From Azadirachta indica (lineage: Eukaryota; Streptophyta; Magnoliopsida; Sapindales; Meliaceae): 64,000 nt of DNA. The notes below the pieces were generated by a model. That model saw nothing but the letters and a program-made list of their open reading frames with translations, made no database searches and had not been told where the DNA came from. Location: the NCBI GenBank assembly GCA_022749755.1, contig CM040447.1, positions 4,734,545 through 4,798,544 of the forward strand, given 5' to 3'. Made by a program: the position numbers and the translations under genes. Shown piece by piece: positions 24,155-36,689 of the stretch; the stretch's first letter is position 1; every line of letters begins with the position of its first letter.

Positions 24155-25430
24155 TCATAGAGTTGGATTGAAAAAGGCAAAAGCAAGGATACGAACGTCT
24201 TGTTGAAATATGGCCATATCTTTGCGGGGCAATGCTACCCATACTTCTATTCCTTTACCATCGGATGCTTCTAATTGAAGTGCAAGATCATTAATCCTCA
24301 AAGCAGTGGTTACCCATGTTGGCTTTCCCCAACCAAAATCACTTTCATAAAATGGAAGTCCACCCCAACTGCTCATTCCAAGCACCCTTGCTTTACTGGT
24401 TGCAATTTCTTCAGTTTTTTTTTTTCAACTTATTCACAAAAGCACCACCTTCATAAACCTCTCTCACGTAATCCTCAGTCACCATTTTTATAGCTTCATG
24501 AATTTTTCTTGCTAAACTGTTTAAATCAATTTCCTCATCCATGTAGTTTGTTATTGACGAGTAGAAGATGTTCCCAATAAATTGTTGAGGCAACGGTGGA
24601 TTCATTCGCTTCCGTAGGTTCACAGGAATTGCTGTTGCGGGAACAGATTCATTGTTTGCCCTAGCAAGACCTATCACAGCGCCCCAAATAACAGCAGCCA
24701 CAGCTTCAAAGCGTGTTGGACGATCCAAAGATGATCCAATACTTTTCATTTCTTCTATTAGAGCAGCTATCTTATTACTATCAAACTCAAACCTCTTTAT
24801 CACAAATTCTATGGAAGGACGTTTCTCGGCAAGACTAGTAAAGATGCTTCTCGTCAATTCATGGGGAGGAAAGATACATGTGGAATCAAATATCACATCT
24901 TTAATATCATTACAACCACAAGCCACTTCGGTCCAGTTCTTAATGAAATATGCTGTGGTTGTTGCATCTGCAATTACATGGTTAAACAAAACGCAGATTC
25001 CCAACCTACCACAACCAAAGTAATTGAGTTGAACAGCGAGGTTGACATCAGTACTCACCTTTTCATTTGGATTGAATGGGAGTAGTCGTTCAAGTATATC
25101 AATCTCTGGTGCTTTAAGCACCTCAGACATCTGAATAGCTACACGGGCTTCAATAAAAGTGACCGCAGAATCATCACAATCAATAGAAAAATCATCTTTC
25201 ACTCGTCCTGCAAAAGGGTAGTAGTGGGTTAACGTTTGTGAGAGGGATTTTTTGAGGTGTTCAGAAATTTTGGTACATTTTCTGTCTACTCCTGAGTCGT
25301 AAAAGAGAAGAAATGGGAAGTAAATATTGAAATTTGATTGATCTTTTAGAGATAGTTTGTGGGTTTTGAGATGGTGAGGAGTTGGAGAAGATGGTCTGAT
25401 GATTTCTGTGGAAATGATGCGATGTTCCAT
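24155..25430 (-). pseudogene. BAHD acyltransferase (vinorine synthase-like) with a one-base frameshift
   Basis: Inverted paralogue of BAHD1, alike over its whole length, starting at ATG 25430-25428. The first 339 codons are open and include HVIAD (His151, Asp155). The frame then ends in a run of 11 A (minus strand; 24415-24425) followed immediately by TGA. The remaining C-terminal part continues in another frame from about 24414 to the TGA at 24155 and keeps FYESDFGWGKP and the C-terminal block found in BAHD1. One A fewer would restore a single frame of the normal length. The lesion is therefore either a recent inactivating mutation or a homopolymer sequencing error. No other stop or frameshift was seen. 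The rest of the gene is well conserved, so a real loss of function would be recent. Confidence 0.85.
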
Positions 25431-25560
25431 TTCTGATTAGCTTAATTTCAATGAGAATTTTCAGATGAATTTGTTCTGTAAGCTATGTTGTTAGTAACAT
25501 GAGATAAAACAGAGAAAGGTTTTTAAGCTTTTGCTAAGCTACAGCTTTACTAGCGGATGA
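25431..25560 (-). promoter_or_regulatory. BAHD2 proximal promoter and leader
   Basis: Read on the minus strand, this aligns with 16150-16280 upstream of BAHD1, including CCTTTCTCTGTTTT and the GAAATTAAGC block next to the ATG. Similarity fades beyond about 120 bp. Confidence 0.55.
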
Positions 25561-25639
25561 AAGCCCTACCAGGTATGATATGGTCTAAATTAATTTTAAA
25601 AATGGACCAATAAAATTTTGGTCCCATATTTTAATAAAA

Positions 25640-28036
25640 AAAAAGTAATCATAATAATATATTTATTTTTTTTTTTTAACTTTGAATAGGTCTCTTTAAA
25701 AAAAACTTTAGAATATCATGGAGTCACAATTTGTGAAAACTTCGAATATAACAAGGTTGCATATTGTAAAATTATATCATAACTTCTTATTATAGTCTTT
25801 TAATATTAGACAATTTTTTTAATAATTAAATATAATTATTTTTTAATAAAAACTGAATTTGAATCAATATGAAAATTTTATTGGTAACAAAAAATTACTG
25901 TTATTTTCCTATTAAATGCTCACTTAATTAGTTTTTTCTTGATAAGTTGTTCAAATGACAATAAGATGGTACCTATTGCGTAAAGCAATTAAAAAGAATT
26001 TTATTAATATACACAGAGACCTCAAGAAATAATGACAATTAACGATAAAGAACAAGGACAATATTCATGTGGTAATTGAAAATACTAATTTTAAATTATT
26101 GAATTATCAATAAAGATAATATTAGTTAATTAAATAAAAAATTTATATATTTAATATTTATAATATCTTTTAATATTTATTAAATTTATCTAAATCTCAA
26201 TACAATTCAATGCATTTATTTTAATAGTCCGGCTGCCGAACGTACCCATAAATATTACTAAAGGAAAGCAAATATAAACGAGTGTAAGATCGAACTCTTT
26301 CTATTGTAAGCAAGCCCGAAGACTTGAGGACAAGAAGGGAAAAGTAGAATCAATAATAAAACGAAACGACCTATGATAGACTTTGACTACCAAATTAATT
26401 AATTTCGTATCCTCCTTTCTTGACTAAATTCCAAAATCAACTAACCATTTGATTTTCTACCAAACACACCCTCTTCAATGAAAACTATGACTTTAACCAT
26501 ACTAGTCTATGTCACAACATTCAACCAATCAAATACTTAACCTTAATAAAATTGCTATTTTCTTGGATACTAGAGCATATGATGAGTATTATATACTAGA
26601 CTCAAACAAAAAAAAAAAAATTTAAAGTAAGACGTGACAGAGTTTTCAACCCATTTCAGTCAATGCATATAAATTAATACAAAATTTTCAATTCAATTTT
26701 TTGATGTATTTGACTGAGGATTTTTTGGCATGAAAATTCAGCACAGCAGATTTTATTTTCGATAAGTTTGAAATTTCAATTTTTCGATGCAAAAATTGAA
26801 GGCATAATTTAAGTTAAGGGTTCATCTCCCCTCCACCATAAATTGAAGTTTTTTGGTGTCTTAGTGGGCAAGCAAGTAAGGTGAAGTCAAAGTGAGAGAG
26901 GAAAGAAAAAATAGAGAAAACAGAATTTCTGCAAGAAAGAAAATTCTTATAGAGATTGTATGAAATTTGTATACCAAAATAATTTTATACCATTTTAAAA
27001 ATATTTCTCAAGTTTTATGCATAAACTTAAGAGATTTTATCGTACTTGCTTTTTGAAATAATGGAAGCTTTTTGCATGTGTGGTTTGTTGTTTTTTTGTG
27101 GTTTTTTTTTTCATGTTGAGGAGTGTTCACGTTAAAAAAATATTTTATCTCTTTTATATTATTTTTATCATTTTTGTTGCGTTTCATTTTTCAACAAGAT
27201 GTCTCAATAAAATCAGTCAATTTTACGTATGTTTATATGTGCAATTAAAGTTTAGAATATTTTATTATATTATCTATTGATATAATTTTTTGTTATTGTA
27301 TAGGAGAATATTTGCTATCCTCTATTTTTAGCCAAATTCTCTATCGCCCCTATGTTTATAAAATATCTCTATCACCCCCTATTTATCCTCTATGTGTTAG
27401 CTCTAATCAAAACTTCAAGTAATATTGGTCATAATCTGATATAACAGAGTAACATATGGTTTCATTTATGTTGTGTCAGTGTTTGTGTTTAGGAAAATTT
27501 ATTTTTATATTTATATTAATTTTTATTTATACTTATCTTTTAATTTTCTCTCTCACTCCTTTTTTTTTTCCTCTCTCTTTCATTCTTTTGTTTCTCCATC
27601 ACAATCTTTCCCAAATTATTTCTTGTCAAAAGCTGACAGCCGAAAGTAAAAATAAATAAATTTGTGGATTTCTGGTTATTGTGGTGATTTGGGGTAATTT
27701 GTTAGAATTTGATTATTTTACTTGTAATTTAATTGATGATGGTGGAGGGTTGTATTGAAGAAAAAGAAAAAAGAATAGAAGAGACGTGAAGAAAAAGATA
27801 AAAACTAAATAAAAATAGTATAAAAAATTAATTTATTTTAAGTTAGTATTTTTTAAAAGATAGAAGAGATAGAAAAAATAATTTTTATTTACATTTTAAT
27901 TAAGTACAATCTAACACACTAATTATTTAAGGATACGAGTGTAAATAATTAAAAAAATAATTTTAAAATTGAGTATTTCATAAAACCCCATATGCAATAG
28001 AGAATTAGGACAAACAACAGGGATATCAGGTATTTT
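25640..28036 (+). repeat. segmental duplication, copy A'
   Basis: Direct-orientation partner of 19605-21215. The left part (25640-26430) and the right part (27425-28036) match copy A in order. The middle ~1 kb (26431-27400) is absent from copy A. Near 27300-27400 the extra segment has phrases such as CTCTATCGCCCCTATG that resemble element termini, but no clean insertion boundary is visible. Confidence 0.75.
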
Positions 28037-28465
28037 TTTTTCCATGGCTTATAATTTATATTTTTCATTCTATGACAAAAAAGTAATGGATAGCTTGATA
28101 AAAATTGAAAACTTGAATCTACAAATTTGTTATACGTTACAAATACAAACCTACAAATTGAGAACACAAATCTATAAACATTTTTAAAAATATTACACAT
28201 TATATATACAATTTATCGATACACAGATTAAAAATCTCTAAGAGTAGGGAGTTGAAATTATTGCAAGTTTGGCATTGCTAGTAGAAATATGTTCTCAACA
28301 TGAGTAAAATCTGCCTCTAATTCAAGAAAAATTTACTTAACACAACTGTGATTACTAGTGGGTAGCTTGATAAAAATTGAGACCTTGAAACCTATAATTA
28401 AATTTGTTATTTTGACCTATGCATGCAAGGATCACTGTTTTAGAAATTTACCAACAAATTGATGA
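28037..28465. other. intergenic, nothing recognised
   Basis: AT-rich DNA between copy A' and the LTR of the gypsy relic. No coding or repeat structure could be supported. Confidence 0.4.
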
Positions 28466-29986
28466 TGTAACACCCCAACTGTTGCCTTACTATGACAAAA
28501 ATTAGAATGCAACTTAAACTTCAATTTTACATCAACCTTAATATTACAAATTAAAAACTCTCCAAAATAAAACATAAAATCTTAAAATATAATAAATATT
28601 TATTGACAACTTAATCCAAAGGTAACCTTAAAGTAAAATGCTCTTTATTGCATAAACTAAACATTTCAATCTTCGAAAAAGTTTGGCTCAAAATCTCTAC
28701 CAACACAATCCTCTTAAACCTACCGTAATCTGTAAAATATTAATAATGAAGGGTGAGCTGCCTACTTGGAGCGAAATTTGTACATGACATTTGATACGTA
28801 TAGAAAAGAAAACAATTACTTATTCACAAAATATTTACTCTAGGAACAATCAACATCATAGCTAAAAAACTGTCATTTTTATAGGAATATTTTACAATAT
28901 GTAAGCATAAGTATCACATTTAACAAGAAGAATAAAATAGGGTTTAGATAACTTACAAAACATTTAACAACACATTTTGGCATATGTCTCATAGCATTAT
29001 CAGTACCACGGCGGTTTATTTATATCTATTCAATATAATCGTGCTCCAAAAATCTGGTCATTTAAAATTTAAAAAAATATATACAAATGATAACTTAACT
29101 AGCCAATCGGTAACAATAACAAAATTAATTACTATCTATAATGAACTAAATATTAATTATTGTATATGATTTTTCATGTATAATAGGTTTAATAATATTT
29201 ATTCCCTCATGTCAATTTCATGTCATGGAGTATTCATATAAAAATACTAATAATGATTTTGGAACGAGTGTTTGAAAAAGTAAATGTTATAGCTACTTTA
29301 GAAAGAAAGTATAAACAAGAAAACAATGCAGTTTATGGCTTAATAAGTGTATATAATATGTAACTTAAGTGCAAACAATCTATTGTCATTCAATATTTAA
29401 GCTAAAATTTGCAGTTAATGAAAAATACTAAAATTATTAAAGAAACACTATTTAGATAAGAAAATATAACTTATTACTTTAGTAAACCTAAGTGACATAA
29501 ATTCAGTTTTATTTTTCTTTAAATCAAAAAAGTATTATTTGTTTACAAACTAAAAAAACATTAGAGTTTGGTTTCTAGTTCAAAGAAAAGTAACTTGAAA
29601 AAAAAATGCATGAAATAATCTCTAAAAAATTCTTTTTACCGAGTTTGAAAAGTGTTGTAGAACTTAGAGAAGGTCTTTTAAGAAAAAGTGTCTAGTGAAT
29701 TGAAAAGTAAAAACATATGGTGTAAAATGAGATACTAGCATTTATTTATAACTAATAATTAGCTATCAAATTTAAAAGTTGATAATCTAAAATTTCACTT
29801 CAACATTTAAATTAAAAATAATATATCAAGATCATAAAACCAAAGTTTAAAATGTAAATTTCAAATCCTAAATCAAAACTAAAATTACCATCTATCTTAA
29901 TCAATTGCTAACAGAATTCTAATTTTAATTTTTGAAAATAATTCAGTTCATTTTCATTCATTATATAAAGATATGGTATGCATTCA
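28466..29986 (-). repeat. LTR of the gypsy relic (3' LTR)
   Basis: About 1.52 kb, beginning TGTAACACCCC and ending ATGCATTCA. It is bounded on the inner side by a pyrimidine-rich TTCTCCTCCACTT, which on the minus strand is the polypurine tract AAGTGGAGGAGAA. Similarity to 35844-35910 supports the outer boundary. Confidence 0.75.
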
Positions 29987-30429
29987 AATTCTCCTCCACT
30001 TAAAGAAATTTTGTTCTCGAAAATTTTAATATATACTTTAATCATAAAAAAGTTTAGGGTACTTCTCCTTTATCTCAATCTTTGTCTTCTATGTAGCTTC
30101 TTTTCTAAAATAATTTTCCCAAAGAACTTTGATTAATGGAATAACTCTTGTCCTAAAAGTTGCTCCTTTTTATTAATGATTTCCACTGGTAGTTCCTTGT
30201 AGAACATGCCTTTTAAAATTTGAATTTGAATTGGCTGTTAACCTAACATATGATGGAGATCATTTATATACTTCCTTAACACTAGCACATGAAATAACAT
30301 TGTAGATTTTGTATAAGTGAGTAAGAAAAGTTAAACAATGAACTACATTATCAATTCTCTCCAAAATCTCAAAACGCTCAATCAACCTAAGGCTAAGCTT
30401 CTCCATTTTGCCAAAACAAAAAACTCTTT

Positions 30430-30760
30430 TCCATGAGTACACCTAAAAAAACATAATCTCTTATGTGGAAATCTATGTCTTGTCTACGTTTATCAACATA
30501 AACTTTTTTCCTACTCTAAGTTATGTGAAGAAATTCCCTAATTAGCTTAATTTAATCAGTAATGACTGGAACAATCTCTAGTCCTAATAGTGTTCTTTCA
30601 CCAACCTCATCCTAATAAATAGAGGATCTATATTTTTGCCCATACAAAGCTTTATGAGGTGTCATATCAATATTAGAATGAAAATTATTATTGTAGGCAA
30701 ACTCAATCAATGTTAAGTATTCTTTCTAATTGTCTCCTAAATTTAACACATAAGCTTATA
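30430..30760 (-). pseudogene. gypsy integrase C-terminal remnant
   Basis: The minus-strand translation shows [20 protein letters not shown], then a degraded CRSPLxWDEVGE-like segment (KYRSSIY, stop, DEVGERTLLG), followed by DKRRQDIDFHIRDYVFL. This is the usual end of plant gypsy integrase. In-frame stops break it. Confidence 0.8.
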
Positions 30761-32129
30761 ACAAATCTTTAAGAGTCTATAAATTTCTTTCTAATTGACC
30801 ATCAGTTTGCAGATGAAAAAGTTTAATCTCATTCCAAACTCTTTGTGTAAACTACCCTAGAAATTAGAGGTGTATCTTACATTTATATAAAAAACAATTG
30901 TAACTAAAAATCTCATTATCTTCTTTATATAATGCTTAGCTAAATGCCTATGTCTATAAGTAACTCTAATTGCCAAAAAAATGCATTGACTTAGTTAAGC
31001 TATTAATGACCCATATAAAATCACAACTTCTTAAATAAGGCAACGCAAAAAATAAAATCCATGGTTATATGCTCCCACTTTTATTATGGAATAAGAAATG
31101 ATTGTAGATGCCCTTGCCGTTGTTATGTTCAACTTTCACTTACTAGTATACTAAACATTTGACTACAAACTCAGCTGCTATATCATTCTCAATATTCCTT
31201 TATCAAAAGTTATTATTTAATCTCTATACATCTTAGTATTACCTAAATGCATAAAAAATATCAAATCATGAGCTTTTTTTATAACTTTTTCCTTAACTTC
31301 TTCCTTTAATTCTTTATTTTTTGGTACACATAACTTTTCTTACCATAACATACCATGATCATCTAGCCTAAATTTTGATCAGTCGCTTTATTTTACTACG
31401 TCATTGATTTTAAAAAGTCATGGATCATCCTTTTCAAATACTTTAATATTATCAATTAAGGTTAGTTGAACTCTCAAATAAGTTAAAAGGCTATATTCTC
31501 TAGGCTTAATAAGTTCAACAGTCGATTTCCTCAAATCCTCAAATACAAGTAATTATATGGTGGTTAAACATGCTAAACTCCCTCAAAACTTCTTGTTAAG
31601 TGCATATGCTACCACAATTTGCCTTGCTAAGCTAATAATTAATTGTACAATCATGATCTTTCACTAGTTTTAACCATTTTCGTTGACTTAAATTTAATTT
31701 CTTTTGGGTGAATACATATTTCAAACTTTTGTGGTTTATGTAAATTTCAAAAGTTTCCTATATAGATAATGTCTCAAGATATTTAAAACAAAAACCACTA
31801 TTACTTTCTTTAAATCATTCGTAAGGCAATCCTATTCTATAACTCTTTAGTTATCTACAGGCATAAGCTCCTACTTTGCCAGGTTATATTAGCACACAAC
31901 CTAATCCTTTCATAAAAACATCATTACACCCACCACACAAGAAGGAATAGTAAAAATTAGGGTAAAAATTGATCTACTTTTCAACTTTTGTAAGCTTTCC
32001 TTGTAATTCTCTTTCTACTAAAACTTTACATTTTTCCTCATTAATTGAGTCAAAGGAACTAAGAGATTAAAAAATTTTTTACAAATTATCGGCAATAACT
32101 TGTTAAGCCAAAAAGCTTCTCACCTCTGT

Positions 32130-32720
32130 AATATTATTAGGTATTGCCCAGTTAATTACTGCTTCAAATTTGGTAAGGTCAACAGAAATTCTATTTTCAA
32201 AATTTACATGCCCTAAAAATGCCACTTAATTAAGCCAAAATTAAAGTTTCTTAAACTTTGGGTAGAGTTTTTATTTTTCCCAAAGGGTTTGAAGAACAAC
32301 TCTCAAATGCTTTTCACGTTTTTCCTCACTTTTAACAAATTGGTTAAGATAAGGCTGAAAGGCTCTATTTATCAAATTTATAAAGGCTGCAGGTGCTTAA
32401 TCAACCAAAATGACATGACTACATATTCATAATGTCCATATAATATATGAAAAGCAATCTTAGATACATCTTGATTCTTCATCTTTAATTGATTATAACC
32501 ATACCTTAGATGAATTTTGGAGAAATCTGTTTCACCATGTACTTGAATAAAAAGTTCATCAATTTAAGGCAAAGGATACTTATTCTTAATCATGATTGAA
32601 TTTAATTATCAATAGTCAATGCATAGTTGTATAGAGCCATATTTCTTTTTCACGAACAACACTGAAGAAACCCAAGGAGATACACTAGAACAAATGAAAC
32701 TTTTATTGGAGATAAAGGTT
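32130..32720 (-). pseudogene. gypsy reverse transcriptase remnant
   Basis: In the order seen on the minus strand: CIDY followed by two stops, LNSIMIKNKYPLP, DFSKIHLRYGYNQLKMKNQD, IAFHILYGHYEYVVMSFWL, then VAFLGHVNFENRISVDLTKF and NWAIPNNITEVRSFL. These match the RT fingers/palm and the region after the catalytic YVDD box. The YVDD box itself is not readable. Several stops and frame changes show it is inactive. Confidence 0.85.
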
Positions 32721-33409
32721 TAAAAACTTCATAATATTTAGTTAAATCTTTTTAAAAATAGTTAGAGTATAAAAGCTTAATTCTCCTACTAATCTCTGTG
32801 AAGGTTATAATTTTATATTTCAAATTTTAAAACTAATAGTTATAGAGATTAAAGGAGTTAGGAGTTTCAAATCTTTTAAATTTTAAATTAGCTTTTAATT
32901 CTTTTTTTAATACCTAAGACTAAACACTACTACTATATATAAGGGTATTACTCTTTGTGTATAATACATTTGACTATCTATTTTATTCTATAAAATTGTA
33001 TATACTATTTTCTTGCAACTACGATTTTTAAAGACTTGATATTTTCTTCTTGGTTATTGTGCTCATTAAAGAAGAGTGGCTGTGAGTTAGGATTTTATTT
33101 TGAATTTCAAGAGATATGTTAATATTCGTACAAAGGAAGGACTTTTTGACTTTACAACAATGTAAAGCATTACTCTCTTTCTAAGATCAAGTTCTTCTAA
33201 ATAACTTTCTTATCTTAATTTATAATTATTTGTCAATTGTTAATTACATAATATCCTTAAAGTTCAATAGAGTAAATTATTAATTTCATATAATATCTTT
33301 AATAGCCTTTTCTAATAGATTGTGGAATTAAATCTTTAATTCTTTTAATTTGGTTCATGTTATCTGATAAGTGCCTTAGAAATAAGTGTAATACTAGGAG
33401 CTAAGTTAA

Positions 33410-33736
33410 TTATAAACTCAATTTCTTAATTAAGAGGTATACTAGGCAAATCCTTAAGAAAGACATTAGAAAATCTGTAAGCACAAAAGTATTTTGAAGA
33501 CAAATTTCATGGCTTTGATCAACAATCACATTAACTAGAAATGCATCATACCATTTTGTCATCATCTTTCTGGCTTTAACTACTAATATAAGAGCAACAT
33601 TACTATTATTCTTTCCCCAAAAATAAAACTCTAATTTCCCAAGTGCATTGCACACAATTTTCTTAGTATAATAGTCAATACTAAGATGATAATTGGCTAA
33701 CCAATTCACTCCTAAAATAACCTCAAAGTCATACAT
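33410..33736 (-). pseudogene. gypsy protease/linker remnant
   Basis: An open minus-strand frame of 108 codons containing DFEVILGVNWLANYHLSIDY and VVKARKMMTKWYDAFLVNVI. The ILGxxWLxxYHxSIDY pattern is the signature between the aspartic protease and reverse transcriptase of plant gypsy polyproteins. Confidence 0.85.
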
Positions 33737-34057
33737 CTTTACTGATAGATCAACTAAGAATTCTCTATCACCTAATCAAAGCATACAAAATTTATAAACT
33801 CTATCTACTATCATATTATCACCCATAAAAGTAGCAATTGATAAATAATACTTCGATGGTTTACTACGTTTATCAGCATAACATACAAATGCACATAATA
33901 TAAAAGATTATATAGCCTAGAATCGAATAACACTCTAAAATCTCTAGAAAAATATAGATAATGTACTCTATATAATTCCATTAGATGCTTCAACATGTTA
34001 TTCAATCATGACAAATACTCATCCTTTTACCCTCAACTTTCTTCTCTAACCATTTTC

Positions 34058-34351
34058 TTATTGGTTATTAGTAGCACCAAAACACCTCTTTCGACAATCT
34101 TTAATCTTGCGACGAACTTGCCTACTGTGGAAATTGGCCCTTGTGATTATATAGCACTCACTAATATGTGTCTTACCATAATGTAGGCAAGGAGGAATAT
34201 CTTTTTGAAAATTAGTTGTATTCTTTCTTACTTTTGTTATCACCATTGGAACTTTTTTGAATTTCAGCGTCATGTTTGTTAAAGCCTTAATTTTTAGATG
34301 AACCATAACGATTCTACTTGTTTTGTTGATCTTGTTTGGCTTGAGATTCAT
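34058..34351 (-). pseudogene. gypsy gag zinc-knuckle remnant
   Basis: The minus-strand frame has PPCLHYGKTHISECY, then a decayed second knuckle ending IKDC. This resembles the paired PxCxxCGxxHxxxC and CxxCGxxGHxxRDC knuckles of plant gypsy gag, with several cysteines replaced. Confidence 0.65.
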
Positions 34352-35827
34352 TCAAACCCTTTTTTGCGATAATAGCTCTATGTACCATGTAAACATACAC
34401 ATTAAGCTTCAAGATCGACAAGATATTATAGTTAAACATAACCATTCTGAGAAACATCTACACTTAATAAGCTTATAAGCTTCTTGCAATAGAGCAAATC
34501 ATAACAATGAAGTAAATTGTTCCTCATATTATGCCATAAATTTGTTTTCCCAAGTTAATTTTAAGAAATTCACCTTTATTTGATTACAAACATTCTTAAG
34601 AAAATATTTCTCCAACAATTACATCTTGTTGAGCTCTTAACAGACGAAATTTAGCTTCCTACCAATGACTTGCTTTGCCTTGAAGTAAAAACATGGTTTG
34701 GTCATTGTTGCAACAAAAAGCTATGAATATCTTCTTTATCTACTTTAACCATGCATCAATGATTATAAGGTCAATAGTTTTATGTAAGATTGATTTTCCT
34801 AATTTCTTGAATTACTTCAAAGTCATTGTAACACTATTTTGTTCTCCAACATTCTTATCACTCTGAGATGTAGTTTAGTTTTCAATTAATTATTGTATTA
34901 TACTACGTTGTTGCTCCATTATTGTAGCCATCATTCATATAAGGTTGGCTTCTTAAGCGAGTTGGCAGTGAGTGTGGTTAGTTACCCTAATTGTCCCAGG
35001 CTCAAAACTAAATAGATATTGTTCATTTTGGGCACACAGCCCATCATGGGTTTGCTTTCAGAATTTACAATTCAAAATACGTACTCAGTTAAAGAAACCT
35101 CAGACTTATAACCCAATTCAGTCTCATTCTCAAAAGTGAAGTGAGATGTGATAATCTCATCCCGCTTAGAACCTTATATCCTCGTGAGGTGACCAAATAG
35201 AATCACTTATCACATAATAGAACATCCATAAATTAGGTCACCAGCATACTTTAATATCCAATGTAATAACTTAGGCCCAAAAACGAGTAGATATTAACCC
35301 CTTTTGGCACACAGCACTGACATAGGTTTGTTTTGGGGTTTTATAACCCAAAGCATGTCTGCTTAGTTAAGGGAACCTAAGACTTATAATCTAGTCTAAC
35401 GTCATTTTCGTGAATAGTGTGAGATGTGACACTTGGAGCATTACTGGTTATGCCTTGAGCATCAGTTACATTTTATATAACTCCCATGTTAGCTCTATTC
35501 ACGTTATTCTATTCATTTTTAGTGAGTCATAAATTTTAGAAAGAAGAGAAACATTATCCACAACAAAACAAGGTAAAATAAATTAGTATGCATGTTTTTA
35601 ACAACACCAACTAGAGGAGAAGTAAATGCTCAAAGTTAATCACTTATTGTTCTTTAATCTCAATACGTTATCTAGTAATTTGCCAAAAAAAAAATTTCTT
35701 TCTCTTTTTTTTTTAACCGAATGTGTGAATCAATCAATCAAATACCTATGAGGCCTTAATTTCACCGTTGATGTTATTATTATTTTACTAATTCTTAACT
35801 ATTGGAGCTTACAAAATAGTAGCCTAA

Positions 35828-35839
35828 ACTCTGATACCA
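35828..35839 (-). other. primer-binding site (tRNA-iMet type)
   Basis: The minus strand reads TGGTATCAGAGT, four bases after the TTACA end of the 5' LTR at 35844. It differs by one base from the plant initiator-Met tRNA primer site TGGTATCAGAGC. Confidence 0.85.
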
Positions 35840-35920
35840 AAATTGTAACACCCTAAATTTTGGCTCAACACAACAAAAATTAAAATGCAACTTAAATTCA
35901 AATTTTATACCCTTAAGTTG

Positions 35921-36663
35921 TGAAAAAGGCAACATACACCCCCGCATTTTAGAGAAAATCAAGATATCCCCTTTAAGGTTACTATTTGTATTTGAATTTA
36001 ACTAATTTTCTTGTCTATTATTAAAAACATATAAAATAATTATATTATCTTTATCTTTTACTTTATAATAACAAATATAATCTTATTGTAACATTTAAAT
36101 TTAAAAAAATTATAATAATATTTTAACCCTTAACTATTCTTTCTTTTAAAATTTGTAATCAAATATTTACTATATCTAATAATATATAATTTCTAAAATA
36201 TATTACACTATTAAAATAGTTTATTTTTAAAAAATTGTGTAATTAATTGTAGAATTTTTTATTACATAAAACTTGTTGTTAAAATTTCTTAAATATTTAA
36301 CAATTATATATAATTTTAACAATATTAATTATACATAATTTTTAAAACAAACTATTTTAATGATATGATATATTTTAGAAAATATATAATTAAATATATA
36401 TATAAATTTGATAATATATTTGGAAGAAAACAAATAATTAAGGGTCAAAATATTATTATAACAGTTAAATTTAAATGTCAAAATAAGATTATATTAGTTA
36501 TTATAAAATAAAAAATAAAGATAATATAATTATTTTAGATAATTTTAAAATAAAAAATTAAGGTGTAAATAGTAACTCTATGGGAGTATTTTACCTTTCT
36601 CCAAAACCTAGATAAGTATGCTGCTTTTCTCAAAGACTCGGGGGGAGTATATTGCCTTTTCCC
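35921..36663. mobile_element. foldback (inverted-repeat) element, about 740 bp
   Basis: The left arm starts GAAAAAGGCAACATACACCCC. The reverse complement of the right end starts GGGAAAAGGCAATATACTCCC. Arm similarity runs inward for about 350 bp, including a TTACTATTT block, ATAAAATAATTATATTATCTT-like sequence and TTATAATAATATTTT. There is almost no unique centre. It is non-coding and sits exactly where the 5' LTR of the gypsy relic breaks off. Confidence 0.75.
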
Positions 36664-36689
36664 AAAAATTGGGAAGTAAAGTACATTAT

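Larger units (their letters stand above)
28466..35915 (-). mobile_element. degenerate Ty3/gypsy LTR retrotransposon
   Basis: Read on the minus strand the order is 5' LTR remnant, primer-binding site, gag zinc knuckle, protease, reverse transcriptase, integrase C-terminus, polypurine tract, 3' LTR. This is the canonical gypsy order. Every coding part carries many stops and frameshifts, so the copy is dead and old. The 3' LTR (28466-29986) is complete, but only about 65-70 bp of the 5' LTR survives (from 35844) before an inverted-repeat element begins. The two LTR starts (TGTAACACCC) share about three quarters of their bases over that stretch, which indicates considerable age. Confidence 0.9.

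Noticed and set aside
27080..27659. Short plus-strand frames rich in Phe and Ile
   Set aside because: They lie in T-rich non-coding DNA and partly in a segmental duplication whose other copy does not keep the frames.
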